Shown: positions 37,992 through 47,191 of the stretch, one piece after another
How the letters are laid out: each line of letters begins with the position of its first letter
Numbering within the stretch: position 1 is the stretch's first letter
From: an uncultured Oscillospiraceae bacterium
Lineage (GTDB): Bacteria; Bacillota; Clostridia; Oscillospirales; Oscillospiraceae
DNA length: 54,146 nucleotides
Assembly (NCBI GenBank): GCA_910588105.1
Contig: CAJUQD010000017.1
Coordinates: forward strand, 1-54,146
Direction of reading: 5' to 3'
Translations under genes and position numbers: made by a program
The notes under the pieces: model-generated
Databases searched by the model: none
What the model was told of the DNA's origin: nothing
What the model saw: only the letters and a program-made list of their open reading frames with translations

Positions 37992-40028
37992 TCACTGAAA
38001 CTCAATGCCGAAAGAGGTACGAGCGCCATCGTCGCGGAGGGTCAGGAAAGCGTCATAGGTCTTGCCGGTTTTCTCCGAATAGATGCCGGAGATAAAAGTG
38101 CGGCGGTCTTTCAGCAGCGCCGACGCCATGCGCTTTGTCAGGGTGATCTTCTTCGCGGACAGGTACTTGTTGTCCTTCCACAGCCCGAAACGGCAGGCAT
38201 TGCTCTCGCAGAAAAAGCCGGCCTTGCTCTCGGTGACATCGCCGCCGCAGCGGGGGCACCTGCCCACCACAGGACGCCCGGAGGGAAACAGGGTCTCCGC
38301 GCCTTGGACCGGCGTGTAGGTCGTGACCAGCTCCCGCACCATGCCGGAGATGTCAGCCATAAAAGCGTCCGCCGCCAGCTCGCCCCTCTCGATCTCTTTC
38401 AGGCGGCTTTCCCATTCCGCTGTCAAAAGCGGGGACTGGAGCTGTTCCGGCAGGACGGTGATGAGGGCAGCGCCGGGGCCGGAGGGCACAAGACTGACCG
38501 CCTTTTTCGCCTTTTTCCGCTCCACAAAGCCGGTGGACACCAGCTTTTCCAGCACAGCCGCGCGGGTTGCGGGCGTTCCCAGCCCCTTGCGCTCGGCATC
38601 CTCCGGCATATCCTTTGCCCCCGCGGTCTCCATAGCGGAGAGCAGGGTGTCCTCGGTGTAGCGTTTGGGCGGCGTGGTCTTGCCCTCTTTGACGGCGGCA
38701 GACTCCACAGGAAAACTCATGCCCTCAGCCAAATCCGGCAGGGGCTTGTCCGCCTGTTCCTGTTCCAGACAGGCTTTCCAGCCCACGGAGAGGACGGTTT
38801 TACCCTTTGCGGTGAACGCCGCACCGCCGCAGTCCAGCGTGACCGCCGTTTCCGCATAGATATGGGGACTGCCCACAGCACAAAGCACCTGCTGGGCGAT
38901 CAGCTCCAAAACCGCCCGTTCTCCGGCAGGCAGGGCGGACAGGTCGGCGCTGCCCGCCGTCATGGTGGGGACGATGGCATGGTGGTCAGACACCTTTTTA
39001 CTGTTGCATACCTGACCGGCATGGACCTCGCCCATCGCTTTACCGGCAATCTCGGCGGCGATGGCGGCAAGCTCCGAAACCTTGTCCTGCATATCGTCCG
39101 TCAGAAAACGGCTGTCGGTGCGGGGATAGGTGCAGAGCTTTTTCTCATAGAGGGCTTGCAGATAGTCCAAGGTCTGCTGGGCGGTATAGCCCAACAGACG
39201 GTTGGCGTCCCGCTGGAGGGTGGTCAGGTCGTAGAGCGCCGGGGCTTTCTCGGTTTTCTCTTTGCGCTCCACGCCGGTCACAGTGGCCGAAGCCCCTTTG
39301 CACACCTTTTGAAGCCCCTCGGCACTTGCTTTTTCCGAAAAGCGTTCGCTTGCGGCCTCAAAGCCATTTGCGGTGAGGTCCACCGTATAGAACGGCACAG
39401 GCGTGAACGCCTTGATCTCCGCCTCCCGCTGGACGATGAGCGCCAGCGTGGGAGATACCACACGCCCCACATTCAGCGTTCGGTGGTAGAGGACGGAAAA
39501 CAGGCGCGTGGCGTTGATGCCCACCAGCCAGTCGGCGCGGGACCGGCACAGCGCCGCCTCATAAAGCGCATCGTACTCGCTGCCGGGGCGCAGGTTTTCA
39601 AAGCCCTCCCGAATGGCCTCGTCCTCCATACTGGAGATCCACAGCCGTTTCATGGGCTTGGTACAGCCGGAGAGGGCGTAGACGGTGCGGAAGATCAGCT
39701 CGCCCTCCCGCCCAGCGTCGCAGGCGTTGATGACCTCGGACACCTCATCGCTCCGCATAAACTCCCGCAGGAGGTCAAACTGCCTGCGCTTGTCCTCGGA
39801 GATGGAGTAGCGCCAGGGCTGGGGCAGGATGGGCAAATCCTCGCAGCGCCATTTGCCGTACTTTTCATCGTAGGTGTCAGCGGCGGCAAGCTCTGCCAGA
39901 TGCCCGAAACACCAGGAAACGATGTATCCGTTTCCGATGAAACAGCCGTCCTCGCGCCCATGAGCGCCGAGAACGGCTGCGATTGCCTTGCCCACAGAGG
40001 GCTTTTCCGCTATGACGAGTCTGTTCAA
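37992..40028 (-). CDS. topB: DNA topoisomerase III (type IA)
   Basis: A type IA topoisomerase of about 678 residues: TOPRIM motifs LVIAEKPSVGKAI and NACDAGREGELIFR; the active-site tyrosine in LCTYPRTDSRFL; a C-terminal zinc-ribbon-like domain (GRCPRCGGDVTESKAG ... CRFGLWKDN) and the TopB-type tail. It resolves transfer and replication intermediates. AGGAGG is only one base from an ATG (40034) but seven from a TTG at 40026-40028 two codons later, so I prefer the TTG start (NRLVIAEKPS). Confidence 0.9.
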   Translation of the reverse strand: MNRLVIAEKPSVGKAIAAVLGAHGREDGCFIGNGYIVSWCFGHLAELAAADTYDEKYGKWRCEDLPILPQPWRYSISEDKRRQFDLLREFMRSDEVSEVINACDAGREGELIFRTVYALSGCTKPMKRLWISSMEDEAIREGFENLRPGSEYDALYEAALCRSRADWLVGINATRLFSVLYHRTLNVGRVVSPTLALIVQREAEIKAFTPVPFYTVDLTANGFEAASERFSEKASAEGLQKVCKGASATVTGVERKEKTEKAPALYDLTTLQRDANRLLGYTAQQTLDYLQALYEKKLCTYPRTDSRFLTDDMQDKVSELAAIAAEIAGKAMGEVHAGQVCNSKKVSDHHAIVPTMTAGSADLSALPAGERAVLELIAQQVLCAVGSPHIYAETAVTLDCGGAAFTAKGKTVLSVGWKACLEQEQADKPLPDLAEGMSFPVESAAVKEGKTTPPKRYTEDTLLSAMETAGAKDMPEDAERKGLGTPATRAAVLEKLVSTGFVERKKAKKAVSLVPSGPGAALITVLPEQLQSPLLTAEWESRLKEIERGELAADAFMADISGMVRELVTTYTPVQGAETLFPSGRPVVGRCPRCGGDVTESKAGFFCESNACRFGLWKDNKYLSAKKITLTKRMASALLKDRRTFISGIYSEKTGKTYDAFLTLRDDGARTSFGIEFQ

Positions 40029-40050
40029 TATCATTCCTCCTGTCTTTTGG

Positions 40051-40090
40051 GCAGAGAAAAAGCAGCCCGGTCGGACTGCTTTTCTCTGCA
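40051..40090 (-). terminator. Attenuator-like hairpin between DUF4366 and topB
   Basis: GCAGAGAAAAAGCAG and CTGCTTTTCTCTGC form a long stem with a single bulged base. It lies between the DUF4366 stop and the topB start on the minus strand and probably tunes read-through or mRNA stability. Confidence 0.45.
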
Positions 40091-40122
40091 AATTGTTTTA
40101 GGATCGAGTGCGCTGGTGCTTT

Positions 40123-41058
40123 TTAGCCGCCCTCGCCGCGCTCCTCCGACTCATCGGCATCATCCTTTTCGTACTCATAGTCCTCATCCTCGTCCTCGCC
40201 AAAGTCGTAATCGTCCAGATCAACGGGGCCTTTGGTGTCAGTCTTGGGCTTGCGGAACTTAAAGTAGTAGACCGCGCCGCCGCCTACCATAGCCAGCACC
40301 AGCACGATCAGGAGCGGCGCTGTGCTGCCTGCCTTGGCGGGTTCCTTTTCAGGTTCGGTGTCCGGCTCCGGCGTGGGTTCCGGCACAGGCTCCTTACCGG
40401 CGCACTCGCTCATGGTAGTCTGGCAGACGGGGCAGGACAGGTTGATGTCGCCCACCATGCACTTGTCTGTGCAGGTGCAGACAGGCGGCTTTTCCTCTGC
40501 GGAATCGCCCTCGATCAGCGCCATCAGGTCAGCCTCGTCCACCTGGTTCAAAAAGTGGACATTCTCGGTATCGCCGCTGCGGTCAATGACGATATAAAAG
40601 TAGTTGCCGTTTTTGGACTGGACGGTGATAAACTGCTTTTCCTCCAGCTCATCGTCCTTTTTGCCGGTGCTGGCGTCACTACCGGCATCATCAGGCTTTT
40701 TGTCCGTTTGCAGCACATCGTCCACCAAATTCAGGTTGCCGGGGGGCGTCAGCGGCTTTCCGCTGCCGGTCTCCCCATCGCCGCTGGGGTCGGTGGCCTC
40801 CTGCGGGGGCGTTTCCGGGGTGGTACTCGGCGCGGGTTCCACAGGGGCGGGTGTGACCTCCGGCTCCGGCGTGGGGGTCACTTCCGGCGAGGGAGAGGGC
40901 GTTTCAGTCGCGCCGGCGCTCTCCGATGCCTCCGGCGTACCGTAGTCGCCATACTCGCACCAATCGTCGCCGCTGGCAAAAGCGGTCACAGAAAAAGCCG
41001 TCATGCACAGCATGACGGCAAGGATGCCTGCGAGCAGCTTCATCTTTTTAGGTCTCAT
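40123..41058 (-). CDS. CD1107-type surface protein (DUF4366)
   Basis: A 311-residue protein with a signal peptide (KLLAGILAVMLCMTAFSVTA), a proline/threonine/glutamate-rich wall-spanning stretch (residues ~45-110, PSPEVTPTPEPEVTPAP), a folded part with a cysteine cluster (CTCTDKCMVGDINLSCPVCQ), a membrane span near 245-265 (APLLIVLVLAMVGGGAVYYF) and an acidic cytoplasmic tail. This is the DUF4366/CD1107 mobile-element family, assumed to belong to the mating apparatus at the cell surface. It overlaps the DUF4315 gene by 11 bp. Confidence 0.85.
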   Translation of the reverse strand: MRPKKMKLLAGILAVMLCMTAFSVTAFASGDDWCEYGDYGTPEASESAGATETPSPSPEVTPTPEPEVTPAPVEPAPSTTPETPPQEATDPSGDGETGSGKPLTPPGNLNLVDDVLQTDKKPDDAGSDASTGKKDDELEEKQFITVQSKNGNYFYIVIDRSGDTENVHFLNQVDEADLMALIEGDSAEEKPPVCTCTDKCMVGDINLSCPVCQTTMSECAGKEPVPEPTPEPDTEPEKEPAKAGSTAPLLIVLVLAMVGGGAVYYFKFRKPKTDTKGPVDLDDYDFGEDEDEDYEYEKDDADESEERGEGG

Positions 41059-41290
41059 GGGGTTCCTCCTTTTTCGGTGTATTTGCCGGCAGAGGGGACG
41101 CTTTCAGGGAGGCAAGCAGCTCCGCCAGCATATCCGGGCTGAGGCCCTGTTCACGGACAAGGCCGATGATGTCCGTATTTTCAAGGTTCCGCACCGTTTC
41201 GTCGATCACTCTGTTGCGGGCGGTGAGCTTTTCGATCTTCTCCCTGTTCTTCTCCCGCTCCTCCCGCAGTTTTTCTACCTTGGGGTTCAT
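41048..41290 (-). CDS. DUF4315 small coiled-coil protein
   Basis: An 80-residue protein starting MNPKVEKLREEREKNREKIE, a coiled coil followed by a short helical region (DIIGLVREQGLSPDMLAELL). It matches DUF4315, a small cytoplasmic family found between DUF4366 and the NlpC/P60 hydrolase in this ICE type. I chose the ATG at 41288-41290, with GGAGG six bases upstream. Function unknown. Confidence 0.8.
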   Translation of the reverse strand: MNPKVEKLREEREKNREKIEKLTARNRVIDETVRNLENTDIIGLVREQGLSPDMLAELLASLKASPLPANTPKKEEPHET

Positions 41291-41304
41291 AAAAGACCTC
41301 CTTA

Positions 41305-42996
41305 TCATGGACTTGGCAGACGGCCAAAGGCGGCGAAATGCGCCTGCCAGTAGCTTGTTTCTATACTCACATAACGGATGGGGTCGCCGCAGTGGATCAT
41401 TTGCCCGCCGCCCACATAGATACCCACATGGCTCATGCCGGTGGTGTCATAGGTGCCCTGGAAAAAAATCAGATCGCCGGGTCTGGCGTTGGCGCTGGAA
41501 ACAGGGGTGCAGATGTTGTAAAGACCTGTCGCCCCCAGCCGTCCCACATTCCAGCCCACACCGCAGTGGTTTACCACCCACGACACAAAGCCGGAGCAGT
41601 CAAAGGAAGTGGCGGGAGAGCTGCCGCCCCAGACATAGGGGTAGCCCAGATACTTCTCCGCCTCTTTTATCATGGCGGCGAATTGCTCATCCTCCAGCGC
41701 CTCCGGGGGTATCTCATACCGCTCATAATCTGTACCGTAGAGATTCACATAGTCCGAGCCGGGGAACAGGTCGGGCCGGTTGCCCAGCGCGGCCATGTAG
41801 ATGGCATACATGGAGAGCTGGTCCTGTGACATGGTGTAGACCGGCACATGGGAGAGGTTGAAATTTTCCAGCGTCACAGTGCAGATGTAGTAGGTATACT
41901 CCACCTCTACCTCTGTTTCGTTGCCCTCCTCGTCTGTTTCCGTTTCCGTCCTGGTGCGGATCTCGGTGGTGACGGTCTCCGTCAGGATGTACTGCTTTTC
42001 AAACAGCATATCCAATACGGGCTGCGCCTCCGCCATTGTCCACTCGCCGCCCAGATAGGCGGTGATGTAGGAGATCAGCACATAGGGGTCATGCTCGATG
42101 CTGTCCAGATCGTAGTGGTACTCGTCATAGTCGTGGGTACTCTCATAGGTGTCCAGATAGTTTTGCAGCTCGGCCTCCATCCCGGCGTATGCCGCCTCCG
42201 CCGCCAGCATCTCGCTGTCCTCGCTGGGGTAGGTGGAGAGCGCCACGCCGCCCGCGCCGCCCTGCAAAAACATTGAGCAGGAGGAAAACAGGGAGAGGAA
42301 CATCGCCACGATCAGTCCCAGCGCGCCCACGATGAGAAAGCCCTTTTTATGGCGGGCGATAAACTGCCCCGCCTTTTTGCTGCCCTCTGCGGCCTTTTCC
42401 GCCGCCTTTGCGGAGGTCTGCGCGGCGCTGACGGTCTGGCCCCCGGCCTTTTTTGCCCTGGCGTACTCCTTTTTGATGGCGCGTTTCTGCTGCCAGCGGG
42501 AGTAAGGGTTGCTGGAAAAACCGCCGTTTTGCTGGGAAAACTCCTGTTTCAGCGCGGAAACATTGGCGCGATCCGCCCGTTTCTCCGCCCGCGCCGCTGT
42601 GCGGTAGGGCTTGGCCCTGTGATTGTGGTAGACGCTGCGGGCGGTATGGACGCCGCCCTCTGCCGTCTGCGTCAGGGTGTTCGCGGCCTCCACGCCGCTG
42701 TTGTCCTCTCCGGCCTCCCGCGCCTCATGGTGGAGCTTCGCAAGAGCGGCGTCTGCTGCCGCCGTCTGCGTCAGCTTGGAGGAGGGCGGCTTTTTCGTGA
42801 CCTCCGCAAATTGCAGGGTGGTTTTCACCTTGCCGGTCTGGGGGTCAACGGTGCGGACGGGCTTACGGACTGTTTTCTTTGGGAGCTTTTTCTCCGCCTT
42901 TTCCAGCTTATCCGTCCGGCGCTGGGCCTTGTGCGCGGACTTATTCAGCTTGGAGTCGGCCAATTCCTCCTCGGTAAATTGCAGCCTGACCGCCAT
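41305..42996 (-). CDS. CD1108-type transfer protein with NlpC/P60 cell-wall hydrolase
   Basis: A 563-residue protein: a long basic cytoplasmic part (1-215), one membrane span (~222-244, GFLIVGALGLIVAMFLSLFS), an extracellular helical region, and a C-terminal NlpC/P60 domain. The domain has catalytic Cys (TSFDCSGFVSWVV, ~466), His (SHVGIYVGG) and a third polar residue (HCGDP). It opens peptidoglycan for the conjugation channel, as CwlT does in Tn916-like systems, though the lysozyme domain of CwlT is absent. Strong ribosome site (AGGAGG). It lies 32 bp after the DUF3851-like gene. Confidence 0.85.
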   Translation of the reverse strand: MAVRLQFTEEELADSKLNKSAHKAQRRTDKLEKAEKKLPKKTVRKPVRTVDPQTGKVKTTLQFAEVTKKPPSSKLTQTAAADAALAKLHHEAREAGEDNSGVEAANTLTQTAEGGVHTARSVYHNHRAKPYRTAARAEKRADRANVSALKQEFSQQNGGFSSNPYSRWQQKRAIKKEYARAKKAGGQTVSAAQTSAKAAEKAAEGSKKAGQFIARHKKGFLIVGALGLIVAMFLSLFSSCSMFLQGGAGGVALSTYPSEDSEMLAAEAAYAGMEAELQNYLDTYESTHDYDEYHYDLDSIEHDPYVLISYITAYLGGEWTMAEAQPVLDMLFEKQYILTETVTTEIRTRTETETDEEGNETEVEVEYTYYICTVTLENFNLSHVPVYTMSQDQLSMYAIYMAALGNRPDLFPGSDYVNLYGTDYERYEIPPEALEDEQFAAMIKEAEKYLGYPYVWGGSSPATSFDCSGFVSWVVNHCGVGWNVGRLGATGLYNICTPVSSANARPGDLIFFQGTYDTTGMSHVGIYVGGGQMIHCGDPIRYVSIETSYWQAHFAAFGRLPSP

Positions 42997-43028
42997 GGGC
43001 GCTCACCTCCTTTCCCGCCGCAGCACCG

Positions 43029-43478
43029 TCACTGTTCACAGCGGCGGAGCTGCCGGCGCGCCAGCTCGATCAGGGCGGCATAGTTGTCGTAGAGCTTGTC
43101 GGCGGTATCCATCAGCCCCAGCAGCAGCTCATGGCCGGCCAGCTCAGGGACAGCCGGCGCGTCCTCACCGGCGCGGATGTCGCTGCCCTCGCTGAAATAG
43201 CCGGCGTCCTCCGGCTCCATCAGCTCATCGTCCATGACATCGCACAGATCGTCCAGCTCCCCGCTGACGAGATAGCGCCGGGGGATGTTCCAGCCCTCCC
43301 ATAGCTCTTTGAGCTTGGGAGAAAACGCCGCCATGCGCCGCCGCGCCTCGGCGGTGGACCGGCACTCCGGCAGCTTGCCGATGGCGTCCTCCAACTGCCG
43401 CAGCATGGCGTAAAGCTCCAGCTTTTCGTCGATGTGCCGGATATAATCGTCCAGGTGGATCATAAAAACATTGTCCAT
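43029..43478 (-). CDS. Small transfer-operon protein (possibly DUF3851)
   Basis: A 149-residue acidic, helical protein (MDNVFMIHLDDYIRHIDEKL ... HELLLGLMDTADKLYDNYAA). Position between VirB4 and the hydrolase fits the family annotated DUF3851 in related elements; the assignment is from memory of gene order more than from motifs. There is no membrane span or catalytic motif. It starts 1 bp after the VirB4 stop, so it is coupled to it. Confidence 0.6.
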   Translation of the reverse strand: MDNVFMIHLDDYIRHIDEKLELYAMLRQLEDAIGKLPECRSTAEARRRMAAFSPKLKELWEGWNIPRRYLVSGELDDLCDVMDDELMEPEDAGYFSEGSDIRAGEDAPAVPELAGHELLLGLMDTADKLYDNYAALIELARRQLRRCEQ

Positions 43479-43479
43479 A

Positions 43480-45879
43480 TCATACCTCCGTTCCGTTTGC
43501 AGCCGCCTGTTCCTGGGGCTTGGTGGTCATAATGCGGTACAGCTCGGTATCCTTGGGGAAACGGTCCACAAAGGGCAGGATGATGTTGCCGTAGAACAGC
43601 AGGCCCTCGCCCTCGCCGGAATGGGTCACATAGGAGAGCTGGTGGGTGGAGATATTGAGCTGCTTTGCTAAAATCTGGCGGTCCCCGTTCGCCTGATTGA
43701 GCATATAGATATAGTCGCTGTTCTCAAAGATATTCTCCACCTCGCGGGAGGAAAGCAGGTCTTTCACATTTTGCGTGATGCCGGTCGGGATACCGCCCCA
43801 TTTCCTGAAACGCTTCCAGATTTCCACCGTATACGCCGCCGTCTGCTCCTCGCGGAGCAAAAGGTGCATCTCGTCGATGTAGTAGCGGGTGGACTTGTGG
43901 GCCTCGCGGTTGACGGTGACACGGTTCCACACCGCGTCCTGCACGATGAGCATCCCGATTTTCTTTAACTGTTTGCCCAGCTCTTTGATGTCAAAGCTGA
44001 CGATGCGGCTGTCAATGTTGATGTTCGTGCGGTGGTTGAACACATTGAGAGAGCCGGTGACATAGATTTCAAGGGCGGTGGCGATATACTGCGCCTCCTT
44101 TTCCTCCTGCCGCCGCAGCTCGTTATACAGGTCCTCCAAAATGGGCATATTCTCAGGCCGCGGGTCGTTCAGGTAGTCCCGATAGACCGTCCGTACACAG
44201 CGGTCAATGATGGTCTTTTCCACCGGCTGCAAGCCGTCCTTGCCGCCCACGATCAGCTCACACAGGGAGAGCAGGAAGTCGCTTTTCAGGGAAAGCGGGT
44301 TTTCATCGTCGCTGTAATTGAGGTTCAGGTCCATAGGGTTGAGGTAGTCCGCGGAGGTGGGCGAGATGTGTATGACCTGCCCATGCAGATGCTCCACCAG
44401 TGGCCCATATTCTGATTCCGGGTCGCAGATAACGATGTCATCATCGGTGACGAGGAACACATTGGCGATCTCCCGCTTGGCTGAAAAGGACTTGCCGGAG
44501 CCGGGGGTGCCGAGGATCAGGCCATTGGGGTTTTTAAGAGCCTTCCTGTCCACCATGATGAGGTTATTGCTCAGGGCATTCAGGCCGCAGTACAGCGCCT
44601 CTTTCCCGTTCTGGAACAGCTCTTGGGTGGTAAAGGGCACAAAAATAGCGACGCTTGAAGTAGTCAAGCCCCGCTGGATGCCGATTTGATTGTACCCCAG
44701 AGGCAGGCAGCTCATCAGCCCCTCCTCCTGCTGGAAATCCAGCTTTTTCAATACGCAGTTGTACTTCTGCGCGATGGCGTTGGCCTGAAACACATTGTTG
44801 TCGAGCTGCTGCTTGGTGTTCGCGGTGTTCAGCAGCAGAAAGGTCATGAGGAACATACGCTCGTTGCGGCTTTGCAGCTCTTGCAGGAGCTTCTTCGCCT
44901 CCTCGCCGTAGGTGGCAAGGTCGGAGGGGATAATGTCCATATCATAGCCCGCGCGGACCGCCTTTTTCTGTTCCTCGATGGTCATTTTCTGCAAGTCTGT
45001 GATCTTCCGCTTGACGGTCTTGATGGCCTTGACCTGATCGACGGACTGGATGTGCATGGATACCACAAGGGAGTTGTCCATATCCAGAAAGTCCGCCAGC
45101 AGCCGGTCATTCAGCTCCGGCGCGAGTATCTGCAAAAAGGACACGCTGCCGAATTTCTCCCCGATGCGGAAGTTGTAGCCGTTTCGGAACTCAAAGGAGC
45201 TGGGGGCGATGAAGTCCTTGACGGACAAGCCTGTGGCGGGGAGCCAGTCCCAGGAAAAGCGGAACGGTTCGCTGTCCCCGATATGGAGCATCCCATGCAG
45301 GAGCTTCAACCGTTCCATGCCGTTCATCGGCTCGGCCTTGACGCCCAGCCGCTTGAAGTTGTTGAGTACATCGGTCTCAATGCGCTCCAGCCGGGGCTTG
45401 GCCGCTTTCAGGCTGTCCGCCTCGATGCCAAAGGTCAGATACTTGGTTTTCATCAGGCCGTTGTTGCCGCGGGCGAGCTGGTTCTGGAGCATTTCGGTGT
45501 ACTCCCTGCGGATGCCGTCAAAGGCGTCGCCTTTCGGGGGAATGGAAATGCTTTTCGCGGCGCTCTCCCTGTCGGTGGACAGGTTCACGAAAGAGAACTG
45601 GAAACGGATGGACGAGTCGAAGTAGTTGAGGAAATCGCACCAGCCGTCGAAGATCGCCATCTTGTCCTCGTTTTGGTTGAGCTGATAGTTGATGTCCTGA
45701 AACTGCACCGTTTTCGTGTAGCAGTTGTCCGTCACGCGGCAGATGCCGTCCGGGAACATCCGCTGAAACGGGATGCTGTCCTGGGCCGACTTCTGCTTTT
45801 TATCCGCGCCCTTTGCCCTTGCGATGGCCGCGTCGATCTGTTTTCGTTCCGCTCTTGTGAGCTTTCTTGGCGTTGACAA
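43480..45879 (-). CDS. VirB4-like conjugation ATPase (CD1110-type)
   Basis: A 799-residue ATPase. Walker A is LILGTPGSGKSFSAKREIAN (~residue 456), Walker B lies near STRYYIDEMHLLLREEQTAA, and a C-terminal segment GITQNVKDLLSSREVENIF fits the family. The N-terminal half is the channel-docking part. It powers the type IV secretion channel. Its start overlaps the PrgI gene by 80 bp, which implies coupled translation; an alternative start further in cannot be excluded. Confidence 0.9.
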   Translation of the reverse strand: MSTPRKLTRAERKQIDAAIARAKGADKKQKSAQDSIPFQRMFPDGICRVTDNCYTKTVQFQDINYQLNQNEDKMAIFDGWCDFLNYFDSSIRFQFSFVNLSTDRESAAKSISIPPKGDAFDGIRREYTEMLQNQLARGNNGLMKTKYLTFGIEADSLKAAKPRLERIETDVLNNFKRLGVKAEPMNGMERLKLLHGMLHIGDSEPFRFSWDWLPATGLSVKDFIAPSSFEFRNGYNFRIGEKFGSVSFLQILAPELNDRLLADFLDMDNSLVVSMHIQSVDQVKAIKTVKRKITDLQKMTIEEQKKAVRAGYDMDIIPSDLATYGEEAKKLLQELQSRNERMFLMTFLLLNTANTKQQLDNNVFQANAIAQKYNCVLKKLDFQQEEGLMSCLPLGYNQIGIQRGLTTSSVAIFVPFTTQELFQNGKEALYCGLNALSNNLIMVDRKALKNPNGLILGTPGSGKSFSAKREIANVFLVTDDDIVICDPESEYGPLVEHLHGQVIHISPTSADYLNPMDLNLNYSDDENPLSLKSDFLLSLCELIVGGKDGLQPVEKTIIDRCVRTVYRDYLNDPRPENMPILEDLYNELRRQEEKEAQYIATALEIYVTGSLNVFNHRTNINIDSRIVSFDIKELGKQLKKIGMLIVQDAVWNRVTVNREAHKSTRYYIDEMHLLLREEQTAAYTVEIWKRFRKWGGIPTGITQNVKDLLSSREVENIFENSDYIYMLNQANGDRQILAKQLNISTHQLSYVTHSGEGEGLLFYGNIILPFVDRFPKDTELYRIMTTKPQEQAAANGTEV

Positions 45880-46249
45880 TCCGGCATACCTCCTTATCTA
45901 AAGAATCCTGCCGCTCCAAGGCGGCGTAAAAGTTGTTTGTCCTGTACGGCCTCTGCTTGGGCCGCAAGAGGCAGACCTGAAGCATATTCCACGCCACTTT
46001 TTCAAGGGGCTGGCCGTTCTTCTCATACATCGCCAGCAGGAAAAAGGGCAGCATGACAACGATCATGCAGATGGTGGCCGCGCTGCTGCTGCCGGTGGTA
46101 CGCATCAGGAAGAACAGCGGCACACCCACCAGCGCCGCGCCGCCGAAGCAGAGGAGCTGCCGTTTGGTGAGATTGAACGCGACTTTGGATTTGACCGCGT
46201 TCAGGTCTTTGGGAATGGGTACATACGCGATATAGATCACCTCCGTCAA
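45800..46249 (-). CDS. PrgI-family membrane protein
   Basis: A protein of about 140-149 residues with the PrgI signature YVPIPKDLNAVKSKVAFNLT, two adjacent spans (~34-77, LLCFGGAALVGVPLFFLM and ICMIVVMLPFFLLAMY) and a basic C-terminus. PrgI is a VirB3-like inner-membrane part of Gram-positive conjugation channels. The start is odd: the open frame begins at a TTG (46249) without ribosome site, while the good site GGAGG is ideally spaced for an ATC codon at 46229-46231, exactly where homologues begin (MAYVP-like). The gene overlaps the VirB6 stop by 4 bp. Confidence 0.85.
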   Translation of the reverse strand: MTEVIYIAYVPIPKDLNAVKSKVAFNLTKRQLLCFGGAALVGVPLFFLMRTTGSSSAATICMIVVMLPFFLLAMYEKNGQPLEKVAWNMLQVCLLRPKQRPYRTNNFYAALERQDSLDKEVCRIVNAKKAHKSGTKTDRRGHRKGKGRG

Positions 46250-47115
46250 TGGCTGTTAAAGATACTTTTGGCCAGCGAGCCGGTCTTGAACAGGGAGAAG
46301 CACAGCAGGATGGTATAGCCCATGCACATCCAGATGGCGGTGGAAACATCGTCGCCTACGGCGATGTTCTGCACCAGCACCGCATAGATCGCCACGCAGA
46401 CGATGATGAGGAACGCCTGGAACGCCAGCGCCAGCAGGCTGCGAAGATAGTTCTGGCCCATCTGCCCCCATTCCCGGTTGGTCATGGTCGCCATGGGGAT
46501 GGGCGCAATGCTCGTGACGAGATAAATTTCGATCATCCTGCCATAAATGACGATAAGGACGCAGATAGTCACAGCCCACATGGTGATGCCCACGAAAAGG
46601 CTTTGGAACCATAGGCCAAACAGCGGGCCGAGGTCCATCGCCATCAGCTCGGCCTCCAAATCCGTCATAAGCGCCGAAATGTCTATGGCGGTGTTGCCAA
46701 TAACAACGCCCGCCGCGCTGCTGACTACGCTCTGCGCCACATCGAACACGCCCATGACGATGTTCCATGTGTTGCTGACGATCAGGACGGCGCAGGCCGT
46801 CTTAAAGACCCACTTGAAGAACATCCAGGTGTCCACATCGTTCATATTGTTCTTCTCGGTAATGAGCTGGATCAGCTCCAGCGTCATCACAAAGGCGAGT
46901 ATCACCCCCGCGATGGGCAGAATGACGGTCTCCGACAGGCTTTGCACCATATTGAAGATGCCGCCGTTCCAGCCCTGGGGCGTGGTGCCGACCTCGCCGG
47001 CGATCTCGCCCACCTTTGTATTGACCTGCTCAAACAGCCCGGAGAGATTGTCGATGATGCCGCCCACCAAAATCTCCCGCAGCCAGTCGGTCAGAGCGTC
47101 AACAATAAAACCCAT
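46246..47115 (-). CDS. VirB6/TrbL-like channel protein (CD1112-type)
   Basis: A 289-residue polytopic protein with an amphipathic start (MGFIVDALTDWLREILVGGI) and about six predicted spans (e.g. LPIAGVILAFVMTLELIQLI, AVTICVLIVIYGRMIEIYLV, FQAFLIIVCVAIYAVLVQNI). The motif SIAPIPMATM is characteristic of Gram-positive VirB6/TrbL-type proteins. It forms the inner-membrane pore of the mating channel. The start follows AAAGGAGGGATTTTCC. In related elements Maff2 is directly upstream; here the SLH gene lies between. Confidence 0.85.
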   Translation of the reverse strand: MGFIVDALTDWLREILVGGIIDNLSGLFEQVNTKVGEIAGEVGTTPQGWNGGIFNMVQSLSETVILPIAGVILAFVMTLELIQLITEKNNMNDVDTWMFFKWVFKTACAVLIVSNTWNIVMGVFDVAQSVVSSAAGVVIGNTAIDISALMTDLEAELMAMDLGPLFGLWFQSLFVGITMWAVTICVLIVIYGRMIEIYLVTSIAPIPMATMTNREWGQMGQNYLRSLLALAFQAFLIIVCVAIYAVLVQNIAVGDDVSTAIWMCMGYTILLCFSLFKTGSLAKSIFNSH

Positions 47116-47143
47116 GGGAAAATCCCTCCTTTCCCCGGCAGTT

Positions 47144-47168
47144 GAGGCAGGGCGTCAAGCCCTGCCTC
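47144..47168 (-). repeat. Intercistronic hairpin between SLH and VirB6 genes
   Basis: GAGGCAGGGC (47144-47153) and GCCCTGCCTC (47159-47168), perfect 10-bp arms with a GTCAA loop and no T tract. It is probably an mRNA-stabilising or attenuating element that lets the surface protein and channel genes be made at different levels. Confidence 0.5.
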
Positions 47169-47191
47169 GCGCCGGAGGATTTTATTGTGGT

